DNA of 64,000 nt from Rhodobacterales bacterium (lineage in GTDB: Bacteria > Pseudomonadota > Alphaproteobacteria > Rhodobacterales > Rhodobacteraceae), in assembly GCA_021155205.1 (NCBI GenBank), contig JAJNPS010000027.1:1-64000 (forward strand), in the 5' to 3' direction. The notes beneath the pieces were generated by a model. The model worked only from the letters and a program-made list of their open reading frames with translations, was not told the DNA's origin and searched no databases. Below are positions 60,376 through 64,000 of this stretch, piece by piece. Each line of letters starts with the position of its first letter. Position 1 is the first letter of the stretch. Position numbers and translations under genes: made by a program.

Positions 60376-61326
60376 ATGTCGGGCCAGGACGGACGGGTGA
60401 CGCTTTGGGGGGTCGAGGTCTTTGTTGCCGCCGCCGAAGAAGGAGCAATTTCGTCGGCTGCGCGTCGGCTTGGTGTCAGCCCGTCGGCCGTCAGCCAGCA
60501 ACTCTCAGGTCTTGAGGCGGCACTTGGGGCGGTCCTGCTTGACCGATCGGCCCGACCGTTGCGGACAACCCCCGCCGGGGCGATGTTCCGCAAGCATGCC
60601 CAGACCATGCTGAATGCGGCGGCCGAGGCGCAGGCCGAACTGGCGCGCGCCGACCTGTCGTCGCTGACCACGCTGCGCCTTGGCATGATCGAGGATTTCG
60701 ACGCCGATGTCACGCCGCGCCTGCTGCAGGCTTTGGCGCAGGATCTGCGCGGCTGCCGGTTTCTATTGGAAACGGGGGCCAGCCACCGCCTGCTGGACCA
60801 GCTGGAGGCGCGCGCGCTTGATATCGTTGTCGCGGCCGATGCCGATTCGGCGCTGGCCGAGGATGGCGACTGGCGCGAGGCGCATCCATTGATGGCAGAA
60901 CCCTTTGTCGCGATCACCGCCCGTGGTCACGACATCGCCGACCAGCCCTTGATCCTGTATTCTGCCCGACACCTGATGGGACGGCGCATTTCCAACCATC
61001 TGGCGCAACTGGGCATTCGCCCGGCGCATCGGTTCGAACTTGACAGCTATCATGCGATCCTCGCCATGGTGGCGGGCGGGGCGGGCTGGACGATCCTGAC
61101 GCCGCTCGCGCTCCATCACGCGGCCCGGTTCCGGGACGAGGTCGCCATGCAGCCCCTGCCCTTTGCGCCCCTGGAACGTCGGCTGTCGCTGTCGGCCCGC
61201 GCCGGTGTGCTGCATGAGATGCCGGGCCAGGTCGCCGCACGCCTGCGCGGCTTGTTGCAGGACCAGATCATTGCACCGGCCATTGCGGCCTGGCCGATGC
61301 TGCAGGGGAAATTGCGGCTGCTGTAG
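60376..61326 (+). CDS. LysR-type transcriptional regulator
   Basis: The 316-residue protein has an N-terminal LysR HTH (LWGVEVFVAAAEEGAISSAARRL, VSPSAVSQQLSGLEAAL) and a substrate domain (TTLRLGMIEDFDADVTPRLL; AILAMVAGGAGWTILTP). The regulated genes are unknown; it follows phaR after 24 bp and converges on the DegT aminotransferase. The ATG at 60376 was taken; a TTG 21 bp earlier is an alternative. Confidence 0.88.
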   Translation: MSGQDGRVTLWGVEVFVAAAEEGAISSAARRLGVSPSAVSQQLSGLEAALGAVLLDRSARPLRTTPAGAMFRKHAQTMLNAAAEAQAELARADLSSLTTLRLGMIEDFDADVTPRLLQALAQDLRGCRFLLETGASHRLLDQLEARALDIVVAADADSALAEDGDWREAHPLMAEPFVAITARGHDIADQPLILYSARHLMGRRISNHLAQLGIRPAHRFELDSYHAILAMVAGGAGWTILTPLALHHAARFRDEVAMQPLPFAPLERRLSLSARAGVLHEMPGQVAARLRGLLQDQIIAPAIAAWPMLQGKLRLL

Positions 61327-61336
61327 CCAGGCCAGA

Positions 61337-62527
61337 TCAGGCGGGGCGCGCCTCTGCGGCGGCGGCGATCAGCGCCTCGGCGATAAAATCCAGTTCCTTC
61401 GGCGTCAGGCGCGTCGGAAGGCGCACGTCACAGGCCCGCATCAGCATGGCGCGCGTCCGGGGCAAGTCGGGCTGAGGCCCAAGGAACTGCCAGTTCCAGA
61501 ACGCCCGCGCATTCCCTTCGCTGAGGCCAAAGACCTGCACCGCAACGCCCCGCGCCTTGGCTGCGGCCTGAAAGCCCAGCGCCTGCGCATCGCTCCAGGG
61601 ACCGGAGAGGTTGAACTGGATCGAGTCCGGCGCGCGCAGCTCCGGCCCAAGCGGTTCCGGCACCACGAAGTATCCGCTGCCGTTCAGAAGGTCCGCGACA
61701 TGGTCGTGGTTCATCCGGCCCTGACGCACCCGGCGGTCGATTTCCAGGATTTGCGGGCGGATCACCGCTGCCGAAAGGTTCTGCAGGCGCAGATTGTAGA
61801 GCGGCAGCCTGTTCTGCCAGTGCCCGAAACTGTTCTGCAGACCGGGATGCTTTTTCCAGTTCTGCTCATACGCGCCCGACATGATCACGGCGCGGGCGGC
61901 AACTTCGGGGTCATCAGTGACAAGAATGCCGCCCTCGCCTGCGTTCACCATCTTGTAGGACTGAAAGCTGAAACAGCCGACCTGCCCGATGGTGCCGATG
62001 TTGCAGCCGTTCCAGGTCGTGCCCAGCGAATGCGCAGCATCCTCGATCACCGGAATGCCGACGGCATCGCATAGCGCCATGATCGCATCCATGTCGGACG
62101 TGTGGCCGCGCATGTGGCTGATCATCACCGCGCCTGCACCCGGCAGCTTGGCCGCGAAGTCATCCATGTCGATGCGGTAGGTGTCGCCCACCTCGACCAG
62201 CACCGGTTCGCAGTCGGCGTGGACCACCGCAGAGGGGACAGCCGCAAAGGTAAAGGCAGGGATCAGCACTCGCGATCCGCGCGGCAGGTCCAGCGCCTTC
62301 AATGACAGGAAGAGGGCGGCAGAGCAGGACGAGACCGCCAGCGCATAACGCGATCCCAGATACTCGGCAAACTCCGCCTCGAGCAGGGCAACGGGGGAGG
62401 CATCCGGCGCGGTGTAGCGGAAAAGGTCCCCGCTCAGCAGCAGGCGGTCGATCTCGGCCCGCGCTGCCTCGGGGATCGGCTCGGCGTCATAGACGTTGGG
62501 CGCGTGCATCTGTCCGTCGGGGGCCAT
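61337..62527 (-). CDS. DegT/DnrJ/EryC1/StrS aminotransferase-type protein
   Basis: The 396-residue PLP enzyme has the DegT fold: ALAVSSCSAALFLSLKALDL, VIEDAAHSLGTTWNG with the PLP Asp, and the PLP lysine in CFSFQSYKMVNAGEGG. Typical members transaminate keto-sugars, but the sequence context (LysR, soxG) and the poorly conserved C-terminal substrate region do not point to sugar nucleotides. The substrate is not assigned. Confidence 0.87.
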   Translation of the reverse strand: MAPDGQMHAPNVYDAEPIPEAARAEIDRLLLSGDLFRYTAPDASPVALLEAEFAEYLGSRYALAVSSCSAALFLSLKALDLPRGSRVLIPAFTFAAVPSAVVHADCEPVLVEVGDTYRIDMDDFAAKLPGAGAVMISHMRGHTSDMDAIMALCDAVGIPVIEDAAHSLGTTWNGCNIGTIGQVGCFSFQSYKMVNAGEGGILVTDDPEVAARAVIMSGAYEQNWKKHPGLQNSFGHWQNRLPLYNLRLQNLSAAVIRPQILEIDRRVRQGRMNHDHVADLLNGSGYFVVPEPLGPELRAPDSIQFNLSGPWSDAQALGFQAAAKARGVAVQVFGLSEGNARAFWNWQFLGPQPDLPRTRAMLMRACDVRLPTRLTPKELDFIAEALIAAAAEARPA

Positions 62528-62620
62528 TCTGCATCTTTTCTAAATGTCAACTTTAGCAAACCTGTACAAAAGAGCTTGGGCAAAGACCAGTGACATCTTG
62601 ATGACACGGCCACAACTTGC

Positions 62621-63175
62621 CTATTTCGAACGCGCTGCCCGGGCCTCGATCGTTGTCATGGCAAGGTCGATCTCATGCCAGGCGGTGCGGACCATGGACC
62701 GAAAGACCATCACATCAATGCGGCCAGTCGCCAGGCGCAGGATGATCGCCTGCATGTGGTAGAGCGGCGCACGGATCGCGGTACCAACGGGAAAGTGTTG
62801 CGGTCGCAGGTCGATGGGCACCCATCGGATCAGCGCCTCGTGCGCCGCAGGCCCGTCGACCGACAGCCCAGCCCAGCCGTCAGATTGATCTGTCACCGCG
62901 GCAATCTCGGGCGGGATCGCGGGCGCGGCGGCGCCGATCAGAAAGGCCTGGTCGCGCCCCGTCCAGATCAGGCGCGCATCGCCCGATTGCGACACCGTGT
63001 TTGGCGCAGGGAAGGCCAGCCCCAACGGCTTCAGGACCTTGGCGATGGCCTTGGACTGTCCGGGGTAAAGCGCGATGGATGTAATGGCCTCCATCGGGGT
63101 TTCTGACAGGCGCAAGGCACCCCGCGTCACCGGGGGCCGTCCTGCCAATGGGGATTTTGCGATCAGCTCAGGCAC
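62621..63175 (-). CDS. soxG: Sarcosine oxidase subunit gamma
   Basis: SoxG is the small subunit of heterotetrameric sarcosine oxidase, which demethylates sarcosine to glycine and passes the methyl group to tetrahydrofolate. The 184-residue protein has SIALYPGQSKAIAKVLKPLG, TGRDQAFLIGAAAP, and the end GRIDVMVFRSMVRTAWHEI. It starts with GTG at 63173-63175, overlapping the soxA stop by 8 bp. A 93-bp gap to the DegT gene contains no obvious terminator. Confidence 0.9.
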   Translation of the reverse strand: MPELIAKSPLAGRPPVTRGALRLSETPMEAITSIALYPGQSKAIAKVLKPLGLAFPAPNTVSQSGDARLIWTGRDQAFLIGAAAPAIPPEIAAVTDQSDGWAGLSVDGPAAHEALIRWVPIDLRPQHFPVGTAIRAPLYHMQAIILRLATGRIDVMVFRSMVRTAWHEIDLAMTTIEARAARSK

Positions 63176-64000
63176 GCAGCTTCTCCCCCGTTGGGTCGTG
63201 GAACACCGGGTCGCAGATTTCCACCACCAGGTCGACGTCTCGCATGTGATCGACAAGGCGCAGCTTTTCCCCGTGACGGGCGCGACCGTTCTTCAGGAAT
63301 CCCATGCCCAGCCAAAGGTTCAGCGTAGGCGACCAGCACACCGAGGTGACATATCCCTGCGATGTTTCGCGCTTGATCGCGTCGCCTTGGTTGAACAGAT
63401 GCGCGCCCGCCACCAGCGCCGTCTCGCCGCTGACCTTTATGCCGACCATCTGCTCTCGCTCTGGCCCGACCAGACCCGGACGCGCGGCGCTCGCCTTGCC
63501 GATGCAGTCCTTTTTCGCAGAAATCATCCTGTCCATCCCGATGTCGAAAGCGGTCACGCGGCCATGGATTTCAGCGTGGGTGATGAACCCCTTTTCAATG
63601 CGCAGGACGTTCAGCGCCTCCATCCCGTATGGTCCGCCGCCCATCGTCTCGGCCCGCGCCACAAGGTCACGGAACAGCGCCTCGCCATAGCGGGTCGGCA
63701 CGGCAATCTCGTATCCCTCTTCACCCGAGAACGAGATGCGGAACAGGCGACCGTCCACGCCACCGACCTTGATCGGGGCGACCCCCATGAACGGCAGCTC
63801 GACCGGCGTCTCAAGGAACGAATTGACCAGTGACCGTGCCTGTGGACCCGCCACGGCAAACTGCGCCCAGCCTTCGGTGACAGAGACGAAACGGACATTC
63901 CAGTCGGCGCAAAACGCCTGTTGCACGAAGTCCAGATGCCGCATCACCAGACCGGCCGCCGCCGTGGTGGTGGTCATCAGATAGTGGGTGTCGCCCAGCC
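63168..64000 (-). CDS. soxA: Sarcosine oxidase subunit alpha, C-terminal part (runs off the window)
   Basis: The C-terminal 277 residues of SoxA, the folate-binding half, are encoded here and continue beyond position 64000. Visible are YLMTTTTAAAGLVMRHLDF, GYEIAVPTRYGEALFRDLV, ALNVLRIEKGFITHAEI and CIGKASAARPGLVG, the GCV_T (aminomethyltransferase) region. The FAD/NAD-binding N-terminal half is outside. It overlaps soxG by 8 bp; soxB and soxD should lie further right. Confidence 0.93.
   Translation of the reverse strand, partial: LGDTHYLMTTTTAAAGLVMRHLDFVQQAFCADWNVRFVSVTEGWAQFAVAGPQARSLVNSFLETPVELPFMGVAPIKVGGVDGRLFRISFSGEEGYEIAVPTRYGEALFRDLVARAETMGGGPYGMEALNVLRIEKGFITHAEIHGRVTAFDIGMDRMISAKKDCIGKASAARPGLVGPEREQMVGIKVSGETALVAGAHLFNQGDAIKRETSQGYVTSVCWSPTLNLWLGMGFLKNGRARHGEKLRLVDHMRDVDLVVEICDPVFHDPTGEKLRA

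Overview
The window is GC-rich, densely coded and almost certainly from an alphaproteobacterium of the Rhodobacterales (Rhodobacter/Tabrizicola/Paracoccus-like). Supporting signs are a short ProS without editing domain, an HdaA-type DnaA homologue, a PccR-controlled propionyl-CoA carboxylase cluster, BioMNY, class I PhaC with PhaP/PhaR, the heterotetrameric sarcosine oxidase subunits at the right edge, and many 4-bp ATGA/GTGA overlaps. No rRNA, tRNA or CRISPR array was recognised.

Layout. 0-4.1 kb is a graveyard: a broken IS5-family element, then three collinear fragments of an assimilatory nitrate-reduction operon (nrtD, nirB, nasA) with a small MITE-like element between two of them, then intact proS, a 5'-shortened LuxR-type regulator and the tail of a fasciclin gene. 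4.1-13.1 kb holds an AI-2E permease, hdaA, ppk1 and ppx (polyphosphate synthesis and breakdown), a VOC protein, an acetyltransferase, a TerB/J-domain protein and an exo/endonuclease-like protein. 13.1-24.7 kb is the propionyl-CoA/methylmalonyl-CoA block: methylmalonyl-CoA mutase, pccA, pccB, several small envelope proteins in between, and the regulator pccR with TTTGCAAA-type sites. 24.6-29.8 kb is a choline locus: betI-betA facing choXWV, with a palindrome in the shared promoter.

29.8-34.7 kb carries topA, a truncated small gene, and a LysR regulator divergent from metF. 34.8-38.3 kb is a tight run aroQ, HpcH/HpaI aldolase, acyl-CoA ligase and a thiolase-like protein that converges on bioY-bioN-bioM, the ECF biotin transporter. 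40.3-46 kb has a lipoprotein, a 4-aminobutyrate-type aminotransferase, dprA, dodecin, nrdR-ribD and a glyoxalase; then thyX, decayed mobile-element pieces, and a Phd/Doc toxin-antitoxin pair. 48.4-49.5 kb has small membrane, ArsC-like and cold-shock proteins.

49.6-52.1 kb is the most striking locus: a four-gene operon encoding an exported cysteine-containing precursor (DUF2282), a DUF692 multinuclear iron enzyme, a DUF2063 partner and a DoxX membrane protein, which matches the recently described bufferin type of copper-handling RiPP. 52.3-64 kb holds thrS, two alpha/beta hydrolases (one lacking the catalytic serine), the complete polyhydroxyalkanoate set phaZ / phaC-phaP-phaR with PhaR operators, a LysR regulator, a DegT-type aminotransferase and the soxG-soxA end of a sarcosine oxidase operon running off the window.
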